Of a stretch of DNA of 64,000 nucleotides, positions 15,627 to 26,434 are shown in pieces. The stretch spans positions 124,001 through 188,000 of the forward strand of contig NZ_FQXY01000007.1 in the NCBI RefSeq assembly GCF_900130125.1, read 5' to 3'. The translations under genes were made by a program, and so were the position numbers. The notes beneath the pieces are model-generated. The model was given only the letters and a program-made list of their open reading frames with translations. It did no database searches and had not been told where the DNA came from. The stretch's first letter is position 1; each line of letters opens with the position of its first letter. This DNA comes from Bacteroides congonensis (GTDB taxonomy: Bacteria; Bacteroidota; Bacteroidia; Bacteroidales; Bacteroidaceae).

Positions 15627-16223
15627 ATGAGAAACTTTGCAGCAATCGACTTTGAAACAGCCAACAGCAAGCGCACCAGTGTATGCAGTGTCGGTGTTGT
15701 CATTGTAAGAGATGGTAAGATTGTGAATAAAATCTATCGTCTGATTCGTCCTGCTCCTAATTATTATACGCAATGGACAACGGCTATTCACGGATTGACT
15801 TATGACGATACGATAGAAGCGGAAGATTTCCCCGATGTATGGGCGGAAATCAAGCCGTTGATAGATGGATTGCCGCTTGTAGCCCACAACAGTCCTTTTG
15901 ATGAAGGTTGTCTCCGTGCGGTTCACGAATTGTATGATATGACTTATCCCAATTATAAGTTTTATTGTACCTGTCGTACTTCAAGGAAGGTATTCGGGAA
16001 AGATTTGCCTAATCATCAGTTGCATACGGTAGCGGAACGATGCGGATATAATCTGGAGAATCACCACCACGCACTTGCTGATGCAGAGGCTTGCGCACAA
16101 ATTGCATTGCTAATTATTCCCGAACCGAGGAAAGCGAAACCTGCAAAAAAAGCTGATAAAGATACGCACATCGGAGACTTGTTCGATATACTTATTCCCC
16201 AACCGGTGAAAAAGACCAAATAA
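15627..16223 (+). CDS. DnaQ-type 3'-5' exonuclease
   Basis: This protein has 198 residues. The ATG at 15627 is used rather than the in-frame codon at 15558 because the exonuclease motif follows at once. Exo I is AAIDFETANS (D and E), Exo II is VAHNSPFDEGCL (D), and Exo III is ENHHHALADAEAC (H and D), giving a DEDDh set. The C-terminus is a short basic tail (KAKPAKKADK). Stand-alone proteins of this type degrade single-stranded DNA or RNA ends; the exact role is not known. Confidence 0.9.
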   Translation: MRNFAAIDFETANSKRTSVCSVGVVIVRDGKIVNKIYRLIRPAPNYYTQWTTAIHGLTYDDTIEAEDFPDVWAEIKPLIDGLPLVAHNSPFDEGCLRAVHELYDMTYPNYKFYCTCRTSRKVFGKDLPNHQLHTVAERCGYNLENHHHALADAEACAQIALLIIPEPRKAKPAKKADKDTHIGDLFDILIPQPVKKTK

Positions 16224-16270
16224 AAAACACTACAACTATTATTTCAATCAATAACAGCCATAGTGTTTTT
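16223..16270. terminator. Shared terminator between the exonuclease gene and uxuA
   Basis: AAAAACACTA pairs with TAGTGTTTTT across a 28-nt loop, with A- and T-rich tails on both sides. It lies between converging genes and may serve both strands. Confidence 0.5.
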
Positions 16271-16299
16271 TATTATAAAGTGCTAATTATGTACTTCGA

Positions 16300-17487
<1,188 letters not shown>

Positions 17488-17510
17488 TTACTAATTACGA
17501 TTAAAATAAT

Positions 17511-18323
17511 TTAGATAGAGAATGCGTCGAAACCACCGTCGATAACAGCTACTGTACCTGTCACGAAGTTGGAAGCATCACTAATCAGATAATGGATTGT
17601 TCCATAAAGGTCTTCCGGTTCACCGAAACGGTTGAACGGAGTATGAGCGAGAATCGTTTTTGAACGGTCAGTCAGAGAACCATCCGGGTTGGTCAACAAC
17701 GCACGGTTTTGGTCTGTCAGGAAGAATCCCGGTGCGATAGCGTTTACACGCAGACCGTTACCGAATTTCAGAGCCAGTTCGCCTGCCATATATTTGGTAA
17801 AGTTAGCAATAGCTGCTTTTGCTGCGCCATAGCCTACTACGCGAGTCAACGGACGGAGAGCTGATTCAGAGCAGAAGTTTACGATAGAGCCTTTCTTCTG
17901 TTCAACCATGATTTCAGCAAATACCATTGTAGGCAATACTGTACCGAACAGGTTCAAGTCTACCACTTTCTTGAATGCGTCAATCTGCAAGTCAAAGAAA
18001 GTCTTGTCCGGTGCAATTGTAGCACCTGCCATGTTACCACCGGCAGCGTTCAGCAATACATCAATGCGACCATAGGCTTTCATGATTTCTACTTTGTTGC
18101 CTTCCAATACTTCTTTGTCCATTACATCGGTATAAAGGAACATAGCTTCGTTTCCTTCAGCTTTGATGCTATCCACCAATGCTTTTCCTGCTTCTTCGCT
18201 TCTGTCGAGTACAACCACTTTTGCACCTTCTTTTGCGAGGTATGCAGCAATTCCTTTACCTAAGATTCCGGCTCCACCGGTGATTACAACAACTTTGTCT
18301 TTTACGTTAAATAATTCATTCAT
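17511..18323 (-). CDS. SDR oxidoreductase, probable D-mannonate (fructuronate) reductase
   Basis: This protein has 270 residues. It has a classical short-chain dehydrogenase layout: TGGAGILGKGIAAYL (cofactor loop), LNAAGGNMAG, a catalytic Ser in FCSESAL, and YGAAKAAIANF (Tyr and Lys). Next to uxuA, such SDR enzymes reduce D-fructuronate to D-mannonate in place of the UxuB family, so I infer this activity from context. The cofactor would be NADH. It ends 42 bp before uxuA begins. Confidence 0.85.
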   Translation of the reverse strand: MNELFNVKDKVVVITGGAGILGKGIAAYLAKEGAKVVVLDRSEEAGKALVDSIKAEGNEAMFLYTDVMDKEVLEGNKVEIMKAYGRIDVLLNAAGGNMAGATIAPDKTFFDLQIDAFKKVVDLNLFGTVLPTMVFAEIMVEQKKGSIVNFCSESALRPLTRVVGYGAAKAAIANFTKYMAGELALKFGNGLRVNAIAPGFFLTDQNRALLTNPDGSLTDRSKTILAHTPFNRFGEPEDLYGTIHYLISDASNFVTGTVAVIDGGFDAFSI

Positions 18324-18343
18324 GGTTTCTAAAATTTATATGT

Positions 18344-19414
18344 TTATAGCTTATTGTTCAGATAATATTTCAAGTTTTCCTTCAAGAGAATATCAATCGG
18401 CATCAGGTTTACCTTTTCTGAATTTTGCTTGAATAGCAGATGATTGCATAAAGACTTGATACCTTCATACCCCTGCCTTTCGGGACGTTGGGCAACTAAT
18501 GCAGTGATAACTCCTTCTGAAAGCAGTTGGGTATTCCGCTCGATAAGGTCATAGCCTACCAGTTTCACCGTTTGCATTTCTCTTGCCTTCAGATAATTTC
18601 CGAGGATATAGCAGGTTGAATTAAAAATAATAGCGCCCTCTATATGCGAATTTACATCGAATATTTCATCGAGTTTAGTGAAATTATATACAGAATCGTT
18701 GATTTTCAATTCTACTTCATGCAGCTTTCCGGCAAATCCTATTTCTTTCAGATAATGACAAAAGCCGTCCCTGCGGTTCTTTCCCTGATTAGAATCGTTC
18801 TTTCCACTGTGGATAATCCTTGCCATCAGGATATCCGAAGCAGGTGAAAGCCTGTCGGTCAATAACCTTGCCGCAATGACTCCTGCATCATAAGATTCTG
18901 TTCCGAAATAAGCCAGTTGGTGTTGTCCTTCGATATTTGAATCGACATAGATATAAGGAATCTCATTCCTGTCCAGTTCCTGCGAAAGACGGATAACCGA
19001 ATCAGTAAACAGGGTAGCAATCAGCACTCCGTCCACTTTCTCATCCAGCAGGTTTCGGGTAATATCATCAAACGTTTTATTGTTATATTGGTCGAAAAAA
19101 AGTTTGGTAATCGTTATATTGTACGATTCCATCTCCGAAGCTACTTTGTCAATACCTTCTGAAATGGCTTCCCAATACTCTCCTTGAGTAAAAGACGGTA
19201 TAATGGCAACAAGATGATATTGTTTCTTGGAAGCTAAAGACCGTGCCATTAGATTGGGCTGGTAATGCACCATTTCCAAAATAGTCTGCACTTTCTTCCT
19301 GTTTTCCTCAGATACCCGCCCACGATTATGAATAACCCGGTCTACCGTACCGACAGAGACACCAGCCATCTTGGCTATGTCCACAATACGAATATTTGAG
19401 AATTCTTTATCCAT
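18344..19414 (-). CDS. LacI-family transcriptional regulator of the mannonate operon
   Basis: This protein has 356 residues. The N-terminal helix-turn-helix and hinge are typical (IRIVDIAKMAGVSVGTVDRV, then NRGRVSEENRKKV). The rest is a periplasmic-binding-protein fold (LVAIIPSFTQGEYWEAISEG, DGVLIATLF). The effector is probably a hexuronate or its product. It is the first gene of the operon with the SDR and uxuA. Two palindromes with CG-type centres upstream (19477 and 19686) are candidate operators, one of them touching the promoter, suggesting autoregulation. Confidence 0.92.
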   Translation of the reverse strand: MDKEFSNIRIVDIAKMAGVSVGTVDRVIHNRGRVSEENRKKVQTILEMVHYQPNLMARSLASKKQYHLVAIIPSFTQGEYWEAISEGIDKVASEMESYNITITKLFFDQYNNKTFDDITRNLLDEKVDGVLIATLFTDSVIRLSQELDRNEIPYIYVDSNIEGQHQLAYFGTESYDAGVIAARLLTDRLSPASDILMARIIHSGKNDSNQGKNRRDGFCHYLKEIGFAGKLHEVELKINDSVYNFTKLDEIFDVNSHIEGAIIFNSTCYILGNYLKAREMQTVKLVGYDLIERNTQLLSEGVITALVAQRPERQGYEGIKSLCNHLLFKQNSEKVNLMPIDILLKENLKYYLNNKL

Positions 19415-19443
19415 ATTTTAATAAGTATCTTGTTTTTCGATGA

Positions 19444-19474
19444 CAAAAGTAAAATGAATTATTGAATTACACAA
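19444..19474 (-). promoter_or_regulatory. Promoter of the lacI-SDR-uxuA operon
   Basis: On the minus strand, TTG (19474-19472), a 20-bp spacer, then TACTTTTG (19451-19444). This fits the Bacteroides -33/-7 rule and gives a start about 25 nt before the regulator's ATG. Confidence 0.7.
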
Positions 19475-19476
19475 TA

Positions 19477-19492
19477 GTGTGTGCGCACACAC
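19477..19492. promoter_or_regulatory. Operator-like perfect palindrome at the regulator promoter
   Basis: GTGTGTGCGCACACAC is a perfect 16-bp palindrome with the CG centre typical of LacI-family operators. It lies two bases upstream of the -33 element. Confidence 0.65.
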
Positions 19493-19685
19493 ATTTACAC
19501 ACAAAAGGACATATACTACTAATAATCAGAAACTTAACAACAAATAGAATAATACATTCATGTTGTAAAACATAAGAAAAACGGCAGAAAGAATCATAAA
19601 ATGTACATTTATAGAGTAGAAAAGGCCAAGAAACAAAGTACCTTTATTCCGGAAAAGAATGAAAAAGAATGGTAAAATGTATAAA

Positions 19686-19701
19686 GTGTGCACGGGCACA
19701 C
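19686..19701. promoter_or_regulatory. Second operator-like inverted repeat
   Basis: GTGTGC-ACGG-GCACAC, a half-site match to the palindrome at 19477, lies 209 bp away. Two sites could support looping by a tetrameric or paired LacI-type regulator. The 378-bp gap 19415-19792 holds no convincing gene. Confidence 0.55.
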
Positions 19702-19746
19702 ATAAAGGTTTTAAGTGATGTAAATGACAGGTAGTTACTATATAGA

Positions 19747-19783
19747 AATTGGTAATCAACTATATCCTAGCTGATTACCAATT
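19747..19783. terminator. Hairpin after the small membrane-associated gene
   Basis: AATTGGTAATCA pairs perfectly with TGATTACCAATT (12 bp). It lies just past the stop codon of the minus-strand gene at 19793. Confidence 0.65.
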
Positions 19784-19792
19784 CTGGGATTA

Positions 19793-20086
19793 TTATTTTC
19801 CCCATTTATCTTTTGCTTTGTCAGCCACTTTATCTGCTTCGGCTGCTACTTTATCAGCAATTTCGGCTCCGGTTTCTACTGCTTTAAGTCCGAGGTTCAT
19901 CGCTTTCTTTTCAGCGCAAGCTGCTGCAGCCTCTGCGTCACGACCAATACGGTGGATAGCATCATAAATTTCGCTTTCCAACTGTTTAGCTTTCGCAGTG
20001 CGTGAAAGGCGGTAAGCTACCGCACCCAGGATTGATCCGATTCCGAGTCCAATCCAAAAATTACCATGTCTACATTCCATAATCAA
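19793..20086 (-). CDS. Small YtxH-like membrane-anchored protein
   Basis: This protein has 97 residues; the start may instead be the third codon (MECRHGNF). A short hydrophobic stretch (FWIGLGIGSILGAVAYRL) is followed by a long Ala/Lys-rich helix (DKVAAEADKVADKAKDKWGK). This is the design of YtxH-type proteins, which have a glycine-zipper-like anchor and a coiled tail. Function is unknown; relatives respond to envelope or general stress. It stands alone and has its own terminator. Confidence 0.65.
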   Translation of the reverse strand: MIMECRHGNFWIGLGIGSILGAVAYRLSRTAKAKQLESEIYDAIHRIGRDAEAAAACAEKKAMNLGLKAVETGAEIADKVAAEADKVADKAKDKWGK

Positions 20087-20247
20087 ATTCAGTTTTTTAG
20101 ATTAAAAATAAATTATATACCCAATAAAGCTCATATTATCCTCCTTTTTGATTTAACAACAGCAGGTATGGAGAATAGTTCAGCAACTCAAAACTGAATT
20201 AACGACAATTTACAATCCTTAGTTTTAGAGAAACGGGAAAGTTTGCG

Positions 20248-20255
20248 TACCTTTG
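20248..20255 (+). promoter_or_regulatory. -7 element of the MFS gene
   Basis: TACCTTTG matches the Bacteroides -7 consensus, 40 bp before the start codon. The -33 region is not clear. Confidence 0.5.
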
Positions 20256-20295
20256 CAGCCAATTTTTCAGGAACACTTCTAAAGAAATAGGTATC

Positions 20296-21501
20296 ATGGT
20301 ACAAAATCAGGAACAACCCGTAGGAAAAATTACATTTTCCATCTTAATCGCATTAAGTCTTTCACACTGTCTCAATGATCTTTTACAGTCCGTTGTATCA
20401 GCTGCTTATCCGCTATTCAAAGATGATTTAGGATTGAGTTTTGCGCAAATCGGTCTTATCACACTGGTTTATCAGCTTTCGGCTTCAGTCTTTCAACCGA
20501 TTACCGGAATTATCTTTGATAAATATCCCGTTGCATGGTCGTTGCCTATCGGAATGAGCTTTACAATGGTTGGTTTGGCAAGCTTGGCATTTTCCGATAA
20601 TCTGTATTGGATATTGTTATCTGTGTTCTTAATCGGAATCGGTTCTTCGGTGCTTCACCCGGAAGCTTCCCGCATCACGTTCCTTGCTTCTGGTGGCAAG
20701 CGGGGATTGGCACAGTCACTTTTTCAGGTAGGTGGAAACTTTGGTGGTTCGCTAGGCCCTTTATTGGTAGCTTTGCTCGTTGCCCCTTATGGAAGACAGC
20801 ATCTTTTCATATTTGCATTTGTAGCGGTTGCAGCTATCGGAGTCATGTATCCGATTTGCAAATGGTATAAATCTTATCTGAACCGGATGAAGGCTCAAAC
20901 CGTCAGTATAAAAACTCCGGTTCATCTTCCGCTGCCTATGGATAAAACGGCTATTACTATCGGTATATTATTGATATTGATTTTCTCGAAATATATCTAT
21001 ATGGCGAGTCTGACCAGTTATTATACATTCTATCTGATTCATAAATTCAATGTTACGGTACAGGATTCGCAGCTATATTTATTTATTTTCTTAGTTGCTA
21101 CTGCTATCGGAACGCTGATTGGTGGGCCGGTAGGTGACCGTATCGGTCGGAAGTATGTTATTTGGGCTTCAATTTTGGGAGCGGCCCCGTTCAGTTTACT
21201 TATGCCGCATGCTAATCTGATGTGGACTATTATCCTTAGTTTCTGTGTGGGATTGATGCTTTCTTCCGCTTTTCCCGCCATATTGCTTTATGCACAGGAA
21301 TTGCTTCCTACCAAACTCGGATTAATATCAGGGTTATTCTTTGGATTTGCATTCGGGGTGGCTGGTGTAGCATCTGCCGTACTCGGTAATTTAGCGGATA
21401 AAACGAGTATTGAATATGTATATAATATATGTGCTTATATGCCGCTACTGGGATTGGTCACATTCTTTTTGCCGAATTTGAAGAAGAAAAAGATTGGATA
21501 G
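20296..21501 (+). CDS. MFS transporter, fosmidomycin-resistance (Fsr)-like
   Basis: This protein has 401 residues and is predicted to span the inner membrane about 12 times. The opening SHCLNDLLQSVVSAAYPLFK and the LHPEASRITFLASGGKRGLA segment are typical of the Fsr family of major-facilitator pumps. LIGGPVGDRIGRKYVIW is the usual cytoplasmic loop of the second half. Family members export fosmidomycin or related compounds; the natural substrate is not known. It is expressed alone and converges with the SusD gene. Confidence 0.88.
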   Translation: MVQNQEQPVGKITFSILIALSLSHCLNDLLQSVVSAAYPLFKDDLGLSFAQIGLITLVYQLSASVFQPITGIIFDKYPVAWSLPIGMSFTMVGLASLAFSDNLYWILLSVFLIGIGSSVLHPEASRITFLASGGKRGLAQSLFQVGGNFGGSLGPLLVALLVAPYGRQHLFIFAFVAVAAIGVMYPICKWYKSYLNRMKAQTVSIKTPVHLPLPMDKTAITIGILLILIFSKYIYMASLTSYYTFYLIHKFNVTVQDSQLYLFIFLVATAIGTLIGGPVGDRIGRKYVIWASILGAAPFSLLMPHANLMWTIILSFCVGLMLSSAFPAILLYAQELLPTKLGLISGLFFGFAFGVAGVASAVLGNLADKTSIEYVYNICAYMPLLGLVTFFLPNLKKKKIG

Positions 21502-21560
21502 AAATCTATATAAATAAAGCGAAGCAAAGCGCATTATATTAACATATTTAATTGGAGATA

Positions 21561-21600
21561 AAAAAACGACCGGTATGCGTCGTCACGACGTATACCGGTC
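21561..21600 (-). terminator. Strong terminator after the SusC/SusD pair
   Basis: GACCGGTATGCGTCG and CGACGTATACCGGTC form a 15-bp stem with a 3-nt loop. On the minus strand the stem is followed by seven T residues. It ends the susC-susD transcript. Confidence 0.85.
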
Positions 21601-21650
21601 TACAAGTTAAGGTCAAAGTCAAAAAAATTAAGAGAGTTATCTATTTATAT

Positions 21651-23132
21651 TTATAGGTTAGGGTTAGCGTTTATTTCTTTTTGTGGGATAGCATATAGAT
21701 AATAAGTGCTGTTCACTGTAAACGCTTTGCCGTCCGGGAAACGAAGGAACCAATGTCCTAATGGATTCCGTTTGGCAAAGCTACCGCCTTCTTGCCAACA
21801 GTCCACTTCTGTTTTCTGTATTTCATCCGACAAAGCAGTACGTTCTACGGCTCTTTGGGTACGGAGTACATCAGTAATACCGAAGCCTTCTCCCCAAAGT
21901 TCACGACGGCGCTCCATCAGAATTTCGTTGACTACATCATCCTGTGATTTTCCCGTCACATCGTAATCCCCTACTCCACGGGCATTGCGCAATGTATTCA
22001 AAGGCGCTACAGCCTGCTCCAATGCTACGCCATCACGGACTTTCGCTTCAGCTTCAATCAGATACATTTCAGCAGAACGCATCAAGACCAAATCAGCCGT
22101 ATCGTCCGCACGCATGTGGAATTTCTTATATCCTAAATATCCTTCACGCATCCACTGAAACAAAGGCAAACGAATGTCACCCTCGATAAAAGTATCTTTC
22201 AAATGAGGGTCTGCCATGAAACTACTGTAAGCTCCAACGTATGTAGCATCCAAATAGTAAAAATTATAACTTGCATCCGATTGGGAAGGTATTTGAGGGA
22301 ATCCCCATATCCATTCCTTATTGGAGATATTATTAAATCCTTCGTATTCGGCAGTAGTTGTCATCAGAGAATATCCTTCACGGGCGGCTTCGGCAGCTTT
22401 TGCCGCTTCTTCCCATTGTCCGGTCAGCAAGTAAGCGCGAGCCAAAAGTCCGTTGACTACTGCTACATTCGGTTTGAACTTCTGATTATCACCGCTGCGG
22501 ACATAGTTTTTCAAATAGTCCTTCGCCAAAGTCAAGTCGTCGAAAATAAGCTGGTAAACCTGCGCTACTGTCGATTTTCCTTTCGGTACTGTTGAACTAT
22601 TACTCGGTTCTGTATAAACAGGAACACAAGGCGCATCTTTATCCTTCAAATAAGTAAACTGGTAATGTTGTACCAGATGCAGGTAGCAGAAAGCACGTAA
22701 AGCTAATGCCTGTCCCTGCGCCCGACGGAGTTCTTCCGAATCCCCTTTGATGGAAATAGCAGTATTACAGTTATCTATCGTTTTATACATCAGATACCAG
22801 GCAAACTCCGTTCTATTGTTTGAAGAAATAGCCACGTCGTTGAACTGATAGGAAGAGTTGAACCCATATTTCGGACGGGAAACAACATCACTTGCCATCA
22901 TATCATCCTGACACTGAAGTGCACGATAACCGATATTGGCATAAGTACTTGAATAATCGAACAGATTATACCAGGCACCGTTCACAAGCGCTTCCGCATT
23001 TTCGGGCACAGGCACTTTTTCGGAACTTACTGCATCTGTCGGGTCTGTATCCAAAAAGCTGCTGCTACAACCCGCTGCCAAAAAGAGAGTGGCAACGGCT
23101 GCTAGAATAGATTGTATTTTTATTTTTCTCAT
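21651..23132 (-). CDS. SusD/RagB-family outer-membrane lipoprotein
   Basis: This protein has 493 residues. The signal peptide ends in a lipobox (LFLAAGCSSS), so it is lipidated and surface exposed. SusD landmarks are visible: FLDTDPTDAVS after the lipobox, TPR-like helices with RAQGQALALRAFCYLHLVQ, and C-terminal LMERRRELWGEGFG. It would form the lid over the SusC-like transporter encoded just upstream (14-bp gap) and bind a glycan or similar ligand. No glycoside hydrolase or dedicated regulator lies next to the pair, so the ligand is not predictable. Confidence 0.95.
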   Translation of the reverse strand: MRKIKIQSILAAVATLFLAAGCSSSFLDTDPTDAVSSEKVPVPENAEALVNGAWYNLFDYSSTYANIGYRALQCQDDMMASDVVSRPKYGFNSSYQFNDVAISSNNRTEFAWYLMYKTIDNCNTAISIKGDSEELRRAQGQALALRAFCYLHLVQHYQFTYLKDKDAPCVPVYTEPSNSSTVPKGKSTVAQVYQLIFDDLTLAKDYLKNYVRSGDNQKFKPNVAVVNGLLARAYLLTGQWEEAAKAAEAAREGYSLMTTTAEYEGFNNISNKEWIWGFPQIPSQSDASYNFYYLDATYVGAYSSFMADPHLKDTFIEGDIRLPLFQWMREGYLGYKKFHMRADDTADLVLMRSAEMYLIEAEAKVRDGVALEQAVAPLNTLRNARGVGDYDVTGKSQDDVVNEILMERRRELWGEGFGITDVLRTQRAVERTALSDEIQKTEVDCWQEGGSFAKRNPLGHWFLRFPDGKAFTVNSTYYLYAIPQKEINANPNL

Positions 23133-23146
23133 AATTTAGTCTGAAT

Positions 23147-26100
23147 TTAGAAAGCAACGTTAATACCTCCGGAAATGGTTCTCATAGCCGGATAGCGGTA
23201 ATAAGTAATACCCGTAATTCCCTGCTCAGGGTCTAATCCCTGATTCCGGTGGATAGTAAATAAGTTATCTCCCTGCACATATACCTGCACACTACTCAAT
23301 GACAATTTACTAATCCATTGCTTGGGTAAATTGTAAGAGAGCGTCAGGTTCTTCAATCGCATATAGGAGTTGTTTTGCAAGAAGCGAGTGGATGCCGAGT
23401 TCCAGTTATTAGAAGTTGTACTCAAGGCAGGAACATCGGTATCCCGGTTTTCCGGTGTCCAACGCCGCAGAATTTCTGTCGACCAATCACGTCCTTCCAA
23501 ACTACCGTTATGCAGAATCATTGTAATATCACGGTTGTAGATATATCCGCCGATGCTGTAAGCAAAGATGGCAGAGAGGTCGAATCCTTTCCAGGAAAGT
23601 GATGTATTGAATCCGCCATATACTTTCGGAAGAGATGATTTGTTGACGTAATAATAATCTGCCGAAGCATAATCATTGGTGGTGATACGTTTTCCTGTCG
23701 GGTTGTGGTTGGCATCTTCCTCGTCCATATACCACAATGGGTCACCATTCTCAGGGTCTACGCCTGCCCATTCTTTCATATAGAAATCATAAACAGAGCG
23801 ACCTACCTGGAGCTTGTTCACACCACTTTGCGGCATGTCTTTCAATGGAAGGTCTGTCACCTTATTCTTATAGTGAGTGAGGTTCATACCCAGTTTCCAT
23901 ACCCAACCATTCTGGTTGATAATCGTTCCGTTAAGTACCAGTTCTATACCCGTATTTTTCAAAGCTCCTACATTCTCGTCAATAGAACCATATCCCAAAG
24001 AGGGAGCTATCGGACGGGAATAAAGCAAGTCTTTCGAACGGCGCGTAAAGAAGTCGAACGAACCGGAGAAGCGGTTGTTAAACAGAGAGAAATCAATACC
24101 GACGTTAAAGTTCAGGTTCGTTTCCCATTTCAGGTTCGGAGTTGCCATACGGTCGGAGACTAATGCGTTCTCGCCCAAATTGGAGACGATACTATAAAGT
24201 CCCTTGCTTGCGTAGTAAGTGCCGAGGTTATCATTTCCCTGTGCACCGTAGCTCATTTTTAGAGTCAGGGCAGACAGCCAGTCGGAAGTGCTTGCCATAA
24301 ACTCTTCACGGTCGATACGCCAGGAAGTACCCAATGACCAGAAGTTTCCCCAACGCGTCTCCGGCGCAAAACGTGAAGAACCGTCGCGACGGTAAGATGC
24401 CGAGAAGAAATATTTATTCTGATAGTCGTAGAGCAGTTGGGTAAGATAACCGACCAGCGCATAGTCGATGCGATATCCCGAACCACCGGTCAACTGTGAT
24501 CCGACTACCAGTTCCGGCATATCGGGCTGCGCCATTTTAGAACGTGACGCAGTCAGTTCATCATAACGATAAGAATATGCTTCCATACCGGCAAGGACAT
24601 TGAAATGATGTTCGCCAATCGTCTTGTCATAAGTGACAATATTATTCCATGTCCAGGAAAAAGTGCGGGTATTCATCCGGCTGACACCGCCGCCGTTTTC
24701 TTTAGCCGGGCCTAGTTTGGGGTTCGTATAGTCCAATGTATTATAGTTAATCAAATCGAAGTTGAAACTTGTCTTGAATTTCAATCCTTCGATAATCGTA
24801 GCTTCCAGAAAAGTACGGCCGGAAACTTCATCTTTCATACGTTCCGACTTATCCAGGGGCAAAGTAGCGGGCAAGTTCCAGTTAGCCATAGAACCGGAAG
24901 GGCGATACGAACCGAAATCGTAAATACGGTCTCCGCTTTCATCCAGTTTGTAACTGCCGTCGGTATTCATCTCATAAATCGGATAAAAACCCGGCATGGT
25001 ACGTCCGGCTGTAATCACGTTACTCGTTTTGGAGTCGGAAGAAACCGGATAGTTCTGCATGGAATGGGCAAAACTCAAGTTGACACCGCCTTTCAGCCAG
25101 GAAGTTATTTCACTGGTAATATTGGAACGCAAGTTGAAACGTTGATAACCGGATTCGAGGGCGATACCTTTGTCATTCAGATATCCGGCGGAGAAGAAAT
25201 ATTGATTGGCTTTTCCACCACCGGAAACACTCAGGTTCAGTTCTGTGCGAAGTGCCTGTTGCTCCATAGCGTCACTCCAATCAGAATCCCATAACGGGCG
25301 GGCACCTTCTATCAGTTTACCGTCTGTACCGACCGGTTGTACATATTGCGGGCCGTAAGGGTTAGGCCCTCCACCCATTAATTTCGTAACCAAATCTTTG
25401 GAAGCCTGTGCTGCGGCAGTTGCCGATGTGTAGTCAGAGCTTTTGGCATATTGATTACGAAGTGCTTCCCAATATAATTCAAAATATTGGTTGGTGCTGA
25501 CACGGTCGTAGTCGCGGACTGCGCGGTTGGAACCTCCTAAAGATGCTTTCACTTTTACCGTTGCTTTCGAGTTCTGTTCACCTTGCTTGGTAGTGATAAT
25601 AATCACACCATTCGCGCCACGGGAACCGTACAAGGCGGCAGACGCGGCATCTTTCAGAACAGTCATCGAAGATATGTCATCGGGATTGATGGAGTTCACA
25701 CTCCCATCAAACGGGACGCCGTCCACTACATAAAGCGGAGCACTGGAAGCGTTGATAGAACCGATACCACGAATACGGATTTCAGCATCCGTACCCGGCT
25801 GACCGCTTGCCGCACTTGCCTGCACACCGGACACCGTACCTTCCAGTACACGCGATACACTGGAAGTCTGTAACTTTTCAATTTCCCCCGCCTTCATGGT
25901 CGAAGCAGCTCCGGTAAAACTATATTTCTTGGCGGTGGCATACGCTACTACCATCACCTCGTCCAGTTCTTTACTTTCTGATTCCAGGGCAACATTTATC
26001 ACATTCCGGTTGTTTATCGGTTGTTCTACTGTGCGCATCCCTACAAAGCGGAATACCAAAGTGCCGGTAGCCGGAGCTTCGACAGAGTAATTTCCATCCA

Positions 26101-26275
26101 TATCGGTGATTGTGCCTGAAGATGCTCCTTTCAATTGTACAGATACACCAGGCAAGGGCTCTCCTTCAGAGGTCACCGTACCTGTCACGCGCTTCTCCTG
26201 CTGTGCTTCCGCATACAATATATTTCCTGCAAGAAGCAGAAAAGACGCTGCTAATAAACGTAAATAGATTCTCAT
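23147..26275 (-). CDS. SusC/RagA-family TonB-dependent transporter
   Basis: This protein has 1042 residues with a signal peptide (LLAASFLLLAGNILYAEAQ). An N-terminal carboxypeptidase-regulatory-like repeat follows (VTGTVTSEGEPLPGVSVQLK). The plug domain is shown by YVVDGVPFDGSVNSINPDD and VLKDAASAALYGSRGANGV. The remainder is a 22-strand-type barrel ending in ISGGINVAF, with a C-terminal aromatic residue. It imports ligand captured by the SusD partner using TonB energy. It has no N-terminal anti-sigma-interaction extension, and no sigma/anti-sigma or HTCS gene is adjacent. Confidence 0.96.
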   Translation of the reverse strand: MRIYLRLLAASFLLLAGNILYAEAQQEKRVTGTVTSEGEPLPGVSVQLKGASSGTITDMDGNYSVEAPATGTLVFRFVGMRTVEQPINNRNVINVALESESKELDEVMVVAYATAKKYSFTGAASTMKAGEIEKLQTSSVSRVLEGTVSGVQASAASGQPGTDAEIRIRGIGSINASSAPLYVVDGVPFDGSVNSINPDDISSMTVLKDAASAALYGSRGANGVIIITTKQGEQNSKATVKVKASLGGSNRAVRDYDRVSTNQYFELYWEALRNQYAKSSDYTSATAAAQASKDLVTKLMGGGPNPYGPQYVQPVGTDGKLIEGARPLWDSDWSDAMEQQALRTELNLSVSGGGKANQYFFSAGYLNDKGIALESGYQRFNLRSNITSEITSWLKGGVNLSFAHSMQNYPVSSDSKTSNVITAGRTMPGFYPIYEMNTDGSYKLDESGDRIYDFGSYRPSGSMANWNLPATLPLDKSERMKDEVSGRTFLEATIIEGLKFKTSFNFDLINYNTLDYTNPKLGPAKENGGGVSRMNTRTFSWTWNNIVTYDKTIGEHHFNVLAGMEAYSYRYDELTASRSKMAQPDMPELVVGSQLTGGSGYRIDYALVGYLTQLLYDYQNKYFFSASYRRDGSSRFAPETRWGNFWSLGTSWRIDREEFMASTSDWLSALTLKMSYGAQGNDNLGTYYASKGLYSIVSNLGENALVSDRMATPNLKWETNLNFNVGIDFSLFNNRFSGSFDFFTRRSKDLLYSRPIAPSLGYGSIDENVGALKNTGIELVLNGTIINQNGWVWKLGMNLTHYKNKVTDLPLKDMPQSGVNKLQVGRSVYDFYMKEWAGVDPENGDPLWYMDEEDANHNPTGKRITTNDYASADYYYVNKSSLPKVYGGFNTSLSWKGFDLSAIFAYSIGGYIYNRDITMILHNGSLEGRDWSTEILRRWTPENRDTDVPALSTTSNNWNSASTRFLQNNSYMRLKNLTLSYNLPKQWISKLSLSSVQVYVQGDNLFTIHRNQGLDPEQGITGITYYRYPAMRTISGGINVAF

Positions 26276-26434
26276 AATTTTGTGGCTTAATATTTATTTG
26301 CTAGCTGTACTAACAGTATATAGAAGTTTTTTGTTTAGGAAACGAAACATTTTTTAGAAGATTGCTAGTATAAATCAACGAAAGGTAGTACATTCGTGAA
26401 ACCAAAGACATTCATAACGGCCACGAAGAATCGC

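Noticed and set aside
19526..19759. A 77-codon hydrophobic minus-strand frame
   Set aside because: It lies in AT-rich regulatory DNA, contains the operator-like site and lacks a promoter; the hydrophobicity follows from T-rich codons.
23147..26275. A complete polysaccharide utilisation locus around the first SusC/SusD pair
   Set aside because: No glycoside hydrolase, surface glycan-binding protein, HTCS or sigma/anti-sigma pair is adjacent; only the transporter pair can be supported.
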